From Clostridiales bacterium Firm_16 (lineage in GTDB: Bacteria; Bacillota; Clostridia; Saccharofermentanales; Saccharofermentanaceae), in contig LVAV01000113.1 in the NCBI GenBank assembly GCA_001604185.1, forward strand, positions 1 to 64,000: DNA of 64,000 nt. Reading direction: 5' to 3'. Position numbers and translations under genes: made by a program. The notes under the pieces were generated by a model. The model did not search any database. It saw only the letters and a program-made list of their open reading frames with translations, and was not told the origin of the DNA. This document shows, piece by piece, positions 44,551-53,313 of the stretch. Positions within the stretch are counted from its first letter, which is position 1. Every line of letters begins with the position of its first letter.

Positions 44551-45234
44551 ATGAAGAAGATTTTAGTAGTAGAAGATGAACCGGATATTCGCGAACTCCT
44601 TGGCAATTACCTGACCCATGACGGGTATGAGGTAAGCCTGGCGGAGGACGGGGTCGCTGCACTCTCTCTGTTTTCTCAGGGAGAGTTCGATCTGGTGATC
44701 CTGGATATCATGATCCCGAAGATCGATGGTTTCGGTGTGTGCGAAGTCATCAAGAAACAGTCGGATGTACCGGTAATATTCCTCTCGGCTTTGGGCGATG
44801 AGAACTCCTTGATCAAGGGCTATGACCTGATGGCGGACGACTATGTGACCAAGCCTTTCTCCATGCCGGTTTTCCTTCGGAAAGTCCATGCCCTGCTTCG
44901 TCGGCAGGACAGCTCCGATGCGTCCCGGAATGCTTCCCGTATCGTTTACGGAGACATCTCCGTAGACGCGGATACCATGGAGGTACTGGTGGGGAAAACG
45001 AAAGTGGAACTGACTACAAGAGAATTCGATCTGCTGTCACTCCTTCTGAAAAATCCCGGTCGTGTATTCACCCGGGAGATGTTACTGGATATGCTCTGGG
45101 ACTACAATTCTTTCGTGGATGAACGGATCGTAGACAGCCATATCAAGAACCTGCGGCACAAGCTGGGAGAGGCCGGAAACTGCATCGAGACAGTCCGGGG
45201 ACGGGGGTATAAAGTTGCGAAAAAAGATCTATGA
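44551..45234 (+). CDS. Response regulator, OmpR/PhoB family
   Basis: 227 residues. The receiver domain has the acidic pair in VEDEPD, the phospho-acceptor Asp52 in VILDIMIP, and the Lys of VTKPFSMPVF. The winged-helix DNA-binding domain (ELTTREFDLLSLLLKNPGRVFTREMLL, VDSHIKNLRHKLG, VRGRGYKV) completes it. Its 3' end overlaps the kinase gene by 20 bases, so the two are one transcriptional unit. The downstream surface lipoprotein genes are candidate targets, by position only. Confidence 0.96.
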   Translation: MKKILVVEDEPDIRELLGNYLTHDGYEVSLAEDGVAALSLFSQGEFDLVILDIMIPKIDGFGVCEVIKKQSDVPVIFLSALGDENSLIKGYDLMADDYVTKPFSMPVFLRKVHALLRRQDSSDASRNASRIVYGDISVDADTMEVLVGKTKVELTTREFDLLSLLLKNPGRVFTREMLLDMLWDYNSFVDERIVDSHIKNLRHKLGEAGNCIETVRGRGYKVAKKDL

Positions 45235-46690
45235 CCGTCTTTCTTTCAAGGTGTTCATCATCACCTTCCTGGTACAGATCCTGGCCGGAGCCCTGATCTG
45301 TATCGTGCTGTATTTCGGCGCCCCGGAGACCCACTTCTCCACGGCGCAGGAAGATACCGTCAAGACTGTGGAACTTACCAAGAAACTGGCTCAGGTCACC
45401 CCGGAAGAGGGCGGCAGGATCATCGACGATTTTATCCGTGAAAACGATATCGATATTGCGATCTATGACTACGAGAAATCCACTGCCACAGAGAAAGTCT
45501 TCGCGGAGACGACATCGAATCTCTCTCTGAAGACGAAGGAAGAAGTGGATGCAAGAATGCAGTCCACCTCAGAATACAAGTACCAGGGCACACTGAGTTT
45601 CTGGTTCTCGAACGGGGATTCCCTCTGGCTGGCGGACAATAACACCCGTTACGAACTTTCTTATTTCTTTCACGACGCGAAGCAGAATATCCTGCCTCGC
45701 ACCATAACCAGAAGCATCCCTCTCATGGTCTGTGTCATCACGGGGATCTCCCTGGTATGCTCCCTGATCTATACGCTGCTTTTTGCCCGTCCGGTCCGCA
45801 AACTCAGCGAGGTTTCCCGCTCCATGGCCCAGATGGATTTCTCACGGAAATGCAAGTCAGGAAGGAAGGATGAGATCGGTGATCTGGCCCGGGATCTGGA
45901 CACCATGTCCGAGAGTCTGGATGAGAAGATACGTTCCTTGAATCAGCGCACCACGGAACTGGAAGAAGAAGTCACCCGACGCCGGGAACTGGAGAGCCAG
46001 AAGGATATGTTCTTCTCCGCTGCTTCTCACGAACTCAAGACACCGGTCACGGTGCTGGAAGGACAGATCCGCGGTATGATCGAAGGGGTGGGTCCATATG
46101 AGGATCACGATGTTTATCTGGGAAAAGCACTGGGGACGGTGAAGCGTATGGAAAGCCTGATCAATGAGATCCTGACGGCATCGAGAATGCAGTCGGGAAA
46201 GGAGATCGTTTCCTCGAGAACAGACATGGTCCAGCTTCTGGAAGAGAAGATGGAAGAGTGCGAAGAACTCTACGAGGCAAGAGGGATCAAGATGGAACTG
46301 TCCTTCGAGAACGATCTGGTCTTCGAAGGGAATAAAGACCTGACTTCCATGGCTCTGGGCGCCTTCTTAAGCAATGCGGCCTTCTACTCCGGAGAAGGGG
46401 CCGTGGTGTATGTAGACGGAGAGAAAACGAAGGAACATCAGATCCGGGTGACCATAAGAAATACCGGAGCGCATATCGAAGAAGAAGAGTTAGCGCACCT
46501 GTTCGAGCCTTTTTACAGAACAGACAGATCCAGAAGCCGTCGAAGCGGAGGATCGGGACTGGGACTATATCTGGCACGGCTCATCGTTGAGAAGCAGGGC
46601 GGATCCTGTAAACTGGAAAACGATGGAGAAGATGTATTGGCTACGATCGAACTTCCGGCAGTGGAAAGCGGGTCTTCGGAAAAACAGTAG
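45215..46690 (+). CDS. Sensor histidine kinase
   Basis: 491 residues. Two membrane helices (about 10-32 and 168-190) flank an extracellular sensor region of about 135 residues without a recognised fold. HAMP follows (ARPVRKLSEVSRSMAQMDF), a coiled coil, the phospho-His in SAASHELKTPVTVL (about 271), a short N box (GAFLSNAAFYS) and G boxes GGSGLGLYLA. The start is a TTG at 45215 behind ACGGGGG, inside the regulator gene; no in-frame ATG is nearer. It pairs with the response regulator just upstream. Confidence 0.94.
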   Translation: MRKKIYDRLSFKVFIITFLVQILAGALICIVLYFGAPETHFSTAQEDTVKTVELTKKLAQVTPEEGGRIIDDFIRENDIDIAIYDYEKSTATEKVFAETTSNLSLKTKEEVDARMQSTSEYKYQGTLSFWFSNGDSLWLADNNTRYELSYFFHDAKQNILPRTITRSIPLMVCVITGISLVCSLIYTLLFARPVRKLSEVSRSMAQMDFSRKCKSGRKDEIGDLARDLDTMSESLDEKIRSLNQRTTELEEEVTRRRELESQKDMFFSAASHELKTPVTVLEGQIRGMIEGVGPYEDHDVYLGKALGTVKRMESLINEILTASRMQSGKEIVSSRTDMVQLLEEKMEECEELYEARGIKMELSFENDLVFEGNKDLTSMALGAFLSNAAFYSGEGAVVYVDGEKTKEHQIRVTIRNTGAHIEEEELAHLFEPFYRTDRSRSRRSGGSGLGLYLARLIVEKQGGSCKLENDGEDVLATIELPAVESGSSEKQ

Positions 46691-46811
46691 AGATTTCTTG
46701 GCTGATACGGTAACAAAATGCCACTTGAATTGTTACACTAGTGGTGACGAAAGAAGCAGAAGTGATGCTCCGAGGGACAGCATCGGTTTCGTGATCAGGG
46801 AGGGAAGATCG

Positions 46812-47912
46812 ATGAAACGTTTATGTGCGATATGTATGGCGATATTTATACTGTGCAGTACAGCATGTCGTTCAGAAAATGCATCTGCTTCCCGGACGGA
46901 AGGGATTACGAGTGGAAATTCGCAAGTAAGCGCGCAGGACGAAACGCCGCCGACTCCGAATGAAAAGAAAAAGGGTCTTACTAAACTATGTAATAGTTTC
47001 TTCTCTATCGTGACGGACGAACCGCCTCTGAATATCACCCATGACCTGAATCTTCCCAAGGAGATCGACGGTATCAAGGCAGAATGGAAATTCTCGGATG
47101 AGTCATTGATCGAGCCGTCTGGCAAAGTGCATCGACCTCATTATGAAAGTCAATATCTTACTATGACAGCAACCTTTTCAGTTTCGGGAGAATCCAGGAC
47201 CGAGCAGATGGAACTTCGGGTGGCACGCGATATGTACGCGGATGCAGATCCGGAGAAATTTCCGTTGGTAAGTACTCGTTTCGATAAGGATGTCAAAGAA
47301 GAGCAGGAACGCTTGTGGAAGGGAACAGAGGGTCCCTGGTATATGATCGACAGTCCGGACATGATCGGTGCTTTCAGTTCAACACCGGAAGATAAAGCGA
47401 TACTTCGGACTCTCGAAAGCGATGGTTTATGGAGTCGCGCCCTTATGGACGGGAAACTCTCAAATGCCCGTATTGATACGGCAGAAGAAGCATACTTGCT
47501 TCTGCGGTCCATGGAGCGGGCAACATACAGCCAACGATCGATGAAGGAGCTGGTATTGAGAGATATCCGGGAGTCAGACCATACGATTGCTTACTATTTC
47601 ACCCAGTATTATCACGGTATTCGTGTGGAAAGAGGTTCTGCTGTTGTGAGCAGAAGTTTCCATTACGATAATTACTCATCTATATCGTTGTACCTTATGG
47701 CGGTGCCGGATGACATTGATATTACACCGAGTTTCTCGAAGGAGGAGATCATGAAGATGCATGATCTGGGTTCCGCCGAACTGGTGATCTATGATAAGAA
47801 TAACGTTGTATATCTGGCTTATAGTGGTTATAAGAACAGTGATTTCCTGATGCTATATGTGGATGCTCACACGGGAGAAAAACTGGATAGTTTCTCAACG
47901 TTGGTGACGTAA
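46812..47912 (+). CDS. Lipoprotein with atrophied Ig-like domain, paralogue A
   Basis: 366 residues. The signal peptide ends LCSTAC, a likely lipobox. After a spacer comes SIVTDEPPLNITHDLNLP, then WKFSDESLIEPSGKVHRPH and a beta-rich stretch, the pattern of aBig-type Ig domains. The last 120 residues (YYHGIRVERGSAVV, then a strand-rich end with YVDAHTGEKLDS) look like a separate domain with PepSY-like features. The same order, about half identical by eye in the Ig part, occurs in the next gene. The start at 46812 is the first ATG before the signal peptide; the longer open frame overlaps the kinase. Function unknown. Confidence 0.8.
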   Translation: MKRLCAICMAIFILCSTACRSENASASRTEGITSGNSQVSAQDETPPTPNEKKKGLTKLCNSFFSIVTDEPPLNITHDLNLPKEIDGIKAEWKFSDESLIEPSGKVHRPHYESQYLTMTATFSVSGESRTEQMELRVARDMYADADPEKFPLVSTRFDKDVKEEQERLWKGTEGPWYMIDSPDMIGAFSSTPEDKAILRTLESDGLWSRALMDGKLSNARIDTAEEAYLLLRSMERATYSQRSMKELVLRDIRESDHTIAYYFTQYYHGIRVERGSAVVSRSFHYDNYSSISLYLMAVPDDIDITPSFSKEEIMKMHDLGSAELVIYDKNNVVYLAYSGYKNSDFLMLYVDAHTGEKLDSFSTLVT

Positions 47913-47956
47913 GTAATAAACATGAACAGAATGACAAAGGAATGAGGAAAGAAGAG

Positions 47957-49321
47957 ATGAAAAGACAGAAAATATTGGCAGTGTGTGTCGCTATGGTAAT
48001 GGGCGTGTCTGCCTGTTCTAAACCATCTGAGACAACTACAGGAACGACCGGGTCCAGATCGGTCGGGAATGCCGCTGTCCCGATGACAAATGGATCCTTG
48101 GAAGATACGACCACGACGGAAGAGACGACAACAGAGACGACCACGGAACTCACAACGACCACGGAAGAAACAACAACTACGGAAGAAACAACAACTACGG
48201 AGACGACCGAACCTTCCTCTGACTCAGAGAAACAGACAGTATATGTCGAGGATGAAGAAGAACCGATCCTGAAAAGATGTCTTGTGACCGGGGGAGAAGA
48301 TGAGATCCCGCTGGAAGGATATGTCAGTGGTCCGGATCCGGTGTGGTTTATCAGCGGATACTATGCCAGTGTAGGCATCACAACGTCTAAAATGCAGCAG
48401 GTTCGCGGTAAACTGCTTTCCGTGATCACCGATGAACCCAGTCAGAATATCACCCACGACCTGAATCTTCCGGATGAGATCGATGGAATACCCGTAACCT
48501 GGGAATTCTCTGATCCTTCCCTGATCGAACCGTCCGGTAAAGTACACCGTCCGCACGACCGGAGCCAGTATCTGGTCATGACGACCACCTTGACAGAGAA
48601 AGGCACCATCAAGCTCCGTCATGTACTTCGTGTCGCCAGAGATATGTACGATACGACAGACCCGGAGAAACTTCCTATGCTGACCTTCATCGATGATCCC
48701 GCCATGTACGAAGATCTGTATGAATCCTGGATGGGCACTGAGGGCGGCTGGTATATCTTCGATGAGATGGACCTGATCGTATTCTTCGATCCGGATCCGG
48801 AGAATAATGTTTCGGTATATAACCGTTCCCGGGATCAATGGAAGAGTTATATGCTCGGTGGACAGCTTTCGGAACCACACGTGGATACTGCTCATGAAGC
48901 CTATCTGAATATCGTCACACTGGGACAGGTGCTCGATATCACGAAAGAGATAAAGGAACTGAAACTGAAAGGGGCCGATTTTTCCATAGGCGAAGTAGTC
49001 TATGACTTTGAACAATACTACCAAGGTGTTCCGGTTCTGGGAGGAATGGTTCGTGTGCTCAGTTGCATCGATCGCCCCTACGTTTCTTTGAATGTTAATT
49101 TGTTTCCGCTCTCGGGAGACTTCGATGTCGCGCCGAAACTGACTGCTGAGGAAGTGATGGAACAGAATAATATGAGCAGCGCGGAACTTTATATCTGGGA
49201 GGATGAAGGAAAACCATATCTGGTCTATATCGGATCCCGTAAAAACGTCAGTGAACGTGTATGTGTTGATGCGAAGACCGGTAAGGTCCTGCGTACTGCA
49301 TCAACGGTCATCGTGGACTGA
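47957..49321 (+). CDS. Lipoprotein with atrophied Ig-like domain, paralogue B
   Basis: 454 residues. Lipobox GVSAC, then a spacer of TTTEETTT repeats (about 50-95), then the same modules as paralogue A: ITDEPSQNITHDLNLPDEID, WEFSDPSLIEPSGKVHRPHD, and a C-terminal end with YQGVPVLGGMVRV and CVDAKTGKVL. Tandem duplication is clear from shared order and motifs. AGGAAAGAAGAG precedes the ATG at 47957; an in-frame ATG 15 bases upstream is less likely. The C-terminal YQGVPVxGG and VDAxTG elements recall the FTP/PepSY inhibitory modules of secreted proteases, but this is only similarity. Confidence 0.8.
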   Translation: MKRQKILAVCVAMVMGVSACSKPSETTTGTTGSRSVGNAAVPMTNGSLEDTTTTEETTTETTTELTTTTEETTTTEETTTTETTEPSSDSEKQTVYVEDEEEPILKRCLVTGGEDEIPLEGYVSGPDPVWFISGYYASVGITTSKMQQVRGKLLSVITDEPSQNITHDLNLPDEIDGIPVTWEFSDPSLIEPSGKVHRPHDRSQYLVMTTTLTEKGTIKLRHVLRVARDMYDTTDPEKLPMLTFIDDPAMYEDLYESWMGTEGGWYIFDEMDLIVFFDPDPENNVSVYNRSRDQWKSYMLGGQLSEPHVDTAHEAYLNIVTLGQVLDITKEIKELKLKGADFSIGEVVYDFEQYYQGVPVLGGMVRVLSCIDRPYVSLNVNLFPLSGDFDVAPKLTAEEVMEQNNMSSAELYIWEDEGKPYLVYIGSRKNVSERVCVDAKTGKVLRTASTVIVD

Positions 49322-49423
49322 CAGAAAAACAACTCCACATAAAATCCACACAACCTCCCTTAGAGATCCTTCTTCGGGTGATACCATCTCATCAGAAACG
49401 AAAGAAGGGATGGTTGATCCATT

Positions 49424-51037
49424 ATGAAAAGAATAACCAGAATTACCGTGACTGCGCTGAGCATCCTGATGCTGATCCAGGGCCTGGCGGGATGCAGCGC
49501 GAAGAGAGATTCTCAGAGCATACCGGGAAGTGAAGATTCGAAATCGATAGAAAGTGCCGTGGCCGGCGCCAGTCTTTCTTCAGAAGTAAAAACTATCGTC
49601 ACCCTGAAGAACCATATGACAGAGCAGGAGAAATCCCAGGTAACAGAGGGTCCGCTTCAGGTCCTGGATGAACCTTGGAATCTATCGCAGGAAAAGAAGA
49701 AAGAATCAGATCCGTATAAGGAAGGAGTCTTCCTCGAGATCTGGGAGAGGGAAGACCAGCTTCGTGATATAGAGGAGCGTCCCGAGGAGTATTCTTACAT
49801 GACGGCGGAGGAAATGGAAGAATACAAGAAAAACACGGGGCGTAGTTACGCTGGCGCTATCGTAGATGGACGTAGTTATGCCACCATGATCGTACCGGCA
49901 GTTGGTAATGACGATTATTACGGAATCTATTATGTGCGTGAAAATGGTCAACTTGTAATCAAAGAGATCAAGGATTTTGAGGACCTAAAGAAGCGCCTTC
50001 CGGAGATCCTGGAAGAGTACACGAAAGATGAGTATAAGTATTACTTTGTTTCAGATTGTACCGACCGGGAAGTAATGGAGAAAGATATTCTCCGGATTTT
50101 CCAGGCAGCGGATGAGAATACGTATCAGAAACTTCCGATCAGAACAACGAAACAGAGATTTGATAAATACCTGCAAGACAAGGCGAATCAGGAACAGGAT
50201 CTTTCCTGGGAACTGGATAAAGATGCGGTCAAAGCGATCAAGGATCAAGTCACCGAGTACCATTTCTATGATGAAGGACTGGACCGTGAACTGGTGGTGC
50301 ATGTAGCCATTCCCAAGGGTCATGAATCTTCCGCTGTAAAAGCTCTTTCACCTGATGTGCAGCCGGAGGTACTTCCTGCGCTCGTGCTGACAGATGCTGT
50401 CTGGCGCTTCAACGATATCGCGAAACTTCTTGACGAGATGGAAGCGGGAAGGGCGAAACCGCAGATCCTCATCTCCATCGGACAGGACTATTCGATCTGT
50501 AATTCCGAGAACATGGAACGCTCCGCTGTATTCTGCGAAGGCAAGGATAAATTCCTGGATTTCATTACCGACGATCTCATGCCGTATCTAAGCGAAAAGT
50601 ATAACATTGATTTTGAAAACTCGACTCTCTTCGGTCATTCATTGGGTGGTGTTTTCGCCCACTATGCGGCCTTTAACTCAGACCGATATGAGAACCAGCC
50701 CTTCGGGAAATATATCATCGGAAGCCCGGCATTCTGGTCTCCGTATTCCACAGAAATGAAGGATTTCAAAGACCAGAAAAATGACTATGGTTACTTCGAC
50801 CGCAACCAGGCCATGAACAAGAAGATCCTCATCACAGGAGGCACCGATGAGAACGAAGACTATCAGGAATACTTCGGAGAGAACGACTCCACATTAGATG
50901 CTATCGCCCATCTGGAAGAACGTGTCAATGCCCACTGCGATCCGGCGAACTCTATGGCTAGATCAAAACTGTATAAGAGCCACCATTATCAGTACATCCC
51001 GGACATGCTGAAGGAATACGTTGACGAGAAGATCTGA
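49424..51037 (+). CDS. Lipoprotein esterase (Enterochelin esterase-like alpha/beta hydrolase)
   Basis: 537 residues. Lipobox LAGC near residue 24. The first half is charged and unassigned. The second half is an esterase D/Fes-type hydrolase (PF00756-like): RELVVHVAIPKGHE opens it, ISIGQDYS follows, and FGHSLGGVFAHYAAF holds the nucleophile Ser at about 407. GTDENEDYQEY and a His near the end (SHHYQYIP) are candidates for the other triad members. It would act outside the membrane on an ester of unknown nature, perhaps acetyl or feruloyl groups of plant polymers given the cellulase nearby. It is the last gene of the group that follows the two-component system. Confidence 0.85.
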   Translation: MKRITRITVTALSILMLIQGLAGCSAKRDSQSIPGSEDSKSIESAVAGASLSSEVKTIVTLKNHMTEQEKSQVTEGPLQVLDEPWNLSQEKKKESDPYKEGVFLEIWEREDQLRDIEERPEEYSYMTAEEMEEYKKNTGRSYAGAIVDGRSYATMIVPAVGNDDYYGIYYVRENGQLVIKEIKDFEDLKKRLPEILEEYTKDEYKYYFVSDCTDREVMEKDILRIFQAADENTYQKLPIRTTKQRFDKYLQDKANQEQDLSWELDKDAVKAIKDQVTEYHFYDEGLDRELVVHVAIPKGHESSAVKALSPDVQPEVLPALVLTDAVWRFNDIAKLLDEMEAGRAKPQILISIGQDYSICNSENMERSAVFCEGKDKFLDFITDDLMPYLSEKYNIDFENSTLFGHSLGGVFAHYAAFNSDRYENQPFGKYIIGSPAFWSPYSTEMKDFKDQKNDYGYFDRNQAMNKKILITGGTDENEDYQEYFGENDSTLDAIAHLEERVNAHCDPANSMARSKLYKSHHYQYIPDMLKEYVDEKI

Positions 51038-51058
51038 ACCTGCGTCCTATATGAAACA

Positions 51059-51145
51059 AACAACTTCAAAGAACACCTCGGTGCTGGTCCTCGACCTTCG
51101 GCCTGCGTAATCGCACCTCGGTATTCATTTGAAGTTGTTGTTTTC
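51059..51145. terminator. Long inverted-repeat structure between convergent genes
   Basis: AACAACTTCAAA (51059-51070) and TTTGAAGTTGTT (51128-51139) are perfect 12-bp arms, followed by GTTTTCAT. The 57-nt interior has a small hairpin CACCTCGGTG and a second CACCTCGGT at 51114-51122. It sits between the esterase and the convergent protease genes and can terminate both. Confidence 0.7.
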
Positions 51146-51159
51146 ATATTTGGCAGGGG

Positions 51160-52629
51160 TTATGTAAAGAGGACTGTGATACACGGATCGCCCGGAGTCT
51201 TCGCCTCGGCAAGATCGGGGATGCCGTCCATACCTAAGCGGGTCTTAAGGGAAGGATCTGTGATATCTACCCATTCCTCGCCGACCTGGATGAAGGACCG
51301 TCCGGGTTCGGTCTTGGCTTCGTAATGTGCCTTCAGTTTCTGAAGGACGGAATAAACATTCAATTCTCTCGATTCACCTTCGAAAATTCCGATGCCGGCG
51401 GTCTTGACCACTACGGTGAATTTCTTGACTGAGACCGGTTCGTCCAGTGCGATCGTGTGGTATCCGGAGTGCTCGAAACTGCCGCTCTTGGTGGCCAGTA
51501 CATCACCGAATTCCCCATCGCGGATCTCGATGGTATAGGGTTGATTCGGTATGCCGGTCCAGATACCTATTGCGCCGACTTTGCCTTTCTTTTCATAGAC
51601 AGAAGCGGTCACGACATCGTTGCACGACTGGATATCTTTATCGGAGATCTTTGAGTAGTCCATGTCTTTCCCGAGCTTGGCCAGGAGATCCGAAGAAGGG
51701 AGAGAACTCTGGGAGAAGCGGCCATAGGAGATGGCAGAAGAATACTCTTTCGTGACAGAACTGTTGAAAAGAGACGGGATCGCCATATCGTAGGATACCC
51801 AGTAATATCCCTTGTTGCCCCAGTATTCGCCGAAGGAATTCTGTACCAGCCATGCTCCGTTGCGGGTTGCCGGTGTAGCGAAACAGTCAGCCGGGAAGTC
51901 GTCGTCCCATCCCACGATAGTGGCCACATGATCCGTGTCATCTTTCTGGTAATTCTGAGTGTAATAACCATGTACGGTCTTGCAGCCCATCCTGTAATTC
52001 ACGGCCATGCAGATGGCACCGTATTTGCGGATCAGGTCTTTGACCTCCTCCTCGGTCAGGGTAGGAAGGCCCTCTTTGGTGGTGTTGAAGCATCCGAAAA
52101 CGTTGGATTCAGAGATGAGGTATCCGTTTAGCGGATCGGCACTGAGCGCGCCGGTGACCCGGTAAATATCGCCCCCCAGATCGTAAGAGGAACCGGCCAG
52201 AAGATAGAACTTCTCTTCCGTGAATTCCGGCACCTCTCCGGTCTTGGGATCCGGGCTCTGGTAGATACGGTCAATGATGTCTACCGGATTAATATCGATC
52301 AGTTCACCATGTGTTTTCTTGTATCCGGACTGCATGGAAGAGACAGCCGAGTAGGCGTAGCATCCGCCCTTGCCCTGCTGCCGGAGAGGCGTACCGAATC
52401 CCTCGTTGATGGTACTGTAGCTGTGCTCCGGATTCTGGAAGGGAACGTAGTAGTCTTTGTCTCCTGTGGCAAAAAGATCCTCTGCCTTTTCTGCGGGAGC
52501 TTTCGTTGTTTCGGGTGTTCCACTCGGGTTCACGGCAAAGTTGTTTTTCTTACTGCACCCTGTCAGGGCCATAACAGTGGCCAGCGCCAGCGCACAAGAT
52601 AATGTCTTCCGAATCAGTGTCGTCTTCAT
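51160..52629 (-). CDS. Papain-family (C1) cysteine protease lipoprotein
   Basis: 489 residues. Lipobox LTGC (Cys25). There is no long propeptide: the catalytic domain begins by about residue 75. PLRQQGKGGCYAYS has the oxyanion Gln (84/85) and nucleophile Cys90, in place of the usual QGxCGSCWAFS. TDHVATIVGWDDD has the His (234), and WLVQNSFGEYWGNKGYYWVSY the Asn (264). The last 180 residues form a beta-sandwich-like domain (IGIWTGIPNQPYTIEIRDG) seen in other clostridial C1 lipoproteins with lectin-like ends. It would be a cell-surface protease. AAGGAG precedes the ATG. Confidence 0.93.
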   Translation of the reverse strand: MKTTLIRKTLSCALALATVMALTGCSKKNNFAVNPSGTPETTKAPAEKAEDLFATGDKDYYVPFQNPEHSYSTINEGFGTPLRQQGKGGCYAYSAVSSMQSGYKKTHGELIDINPVDIIDRIYQSPDPKTGEVPEFTEEKFYLLAGSSYDLGGDIYRVTGALSADPLNGYLISESNVFGCFNTTKEGLPTLTEEEVKDLIRKYGAICMAVNYRMGCKTVHGYYTQNYQKDDTDHVATIVGWDDDFPADCFATPATRNGAWLVQNSFGEYWGNKGYYWVSYDMAIPSLFNSSVTKEYSSAISYGRFSQSSLPSSDLLAKLGKDMDYSKISDKDIQSCNDVVTASVYEKKGKVGAIGIWTGIPNQPYTIEIRDGEFGDVLATKSGSFEHSGYHTIALDEPVSVKKFTVVVKTAGIGIFEGESRELNVYSVLQKLKAHYEAKTEPGRSFIQVGEEWVDITDPSLKTRLGMDGIPDLAEAKTPGDPCITVLFT

Positions 52630-53313
52630 AGGTTCTCCTTACAATGACTTATTTCCAATCTCGCAGAAAGAGTAACACAGCAAAGGAGGGCAGACAACAT
52701 ACTGTGGGTATGGATTTCTGTGCCGGTATCCATACTCGTCAGTTTTTCATAATGATTCTCTCACGGTAGTTCGGTGTTCCTCTTACGCGTTAAAACATTG
52801 AGTCATCCGATCTGAAAAGGTTCTTCACGAAACCTTGGAAATGATAGCTTTGTATTTTTCATGTCGAGACGAACTTCACTTCTCGTATGACGATTTGGAA
52901 AAAACGGACATATCGTCGTATCGTTTTCGTCCTGTACGACGGATCAGTCAATTATCAGTGTTTCGTCCTACGGTTTTCGCGGTTTTGTCAGACTGTTTCT
53001 ATGGACGAGTACAAAACCGTCCTATACATTTTAGTATTTCATACGATGAATCTTCTGGAAATCATAGAACAGTCCTATATTTCATGGAAAACCGTAGGAC
53101 GATAGGCGCTTAAACTGAAATTCCGTCGCATGCACAAGCCTGAGCTCGGCCCGTGATACGACGAGAATCCCACTATCTGCGAGTCTGTCGTATATGTATT
53201 ACTCCCCAAAGAGTGGACACATGGAACCAACAGTTTGTCCAACGTTTTGTGCCTGAACCTTAATGGTGTACACCTGAGCATTCCAACAGTGCGCACAGTA
53301 ATGTGAGAGATCC
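52630..53313. other. Gene-poor spacer with a 15-bp inverted repeat
   Basis: No gene is supported in this 684-bp stretch. It is AT-richer than its surroundings and contains CGTCCTACGGTTTTC at 52964-52978 and its exact complement GAAAACCGTAGGACG at 53087-53101. Partial copies of GTCCTA recur at 52966, 53019 and 53072, and CGTATGACGA and CGTCGTATCG at 52880-52925. Two short ORFs follow the repeats but lack ribosome binding sites. It may be the remains of a mobile element or a structured RNA. Confidence 0.5.

Noticed and set aside
31505-46736. Shared regulator site TTGTTAC/GTAACAA at 31505, 36922, 46710 and 46730
   Set aside because: A 7-base word on two strands is expected about eight times by chance in 64 kb. 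Only the pair at 46710/46730 is arranged as an inverted repeat, which is not enough.
52835-53113. Short ORFs in the protease-lipoprotein spacer
   Set aside because: No ribosome binding sites, composition follows the repeats, and no similarity to a known protein is visible.
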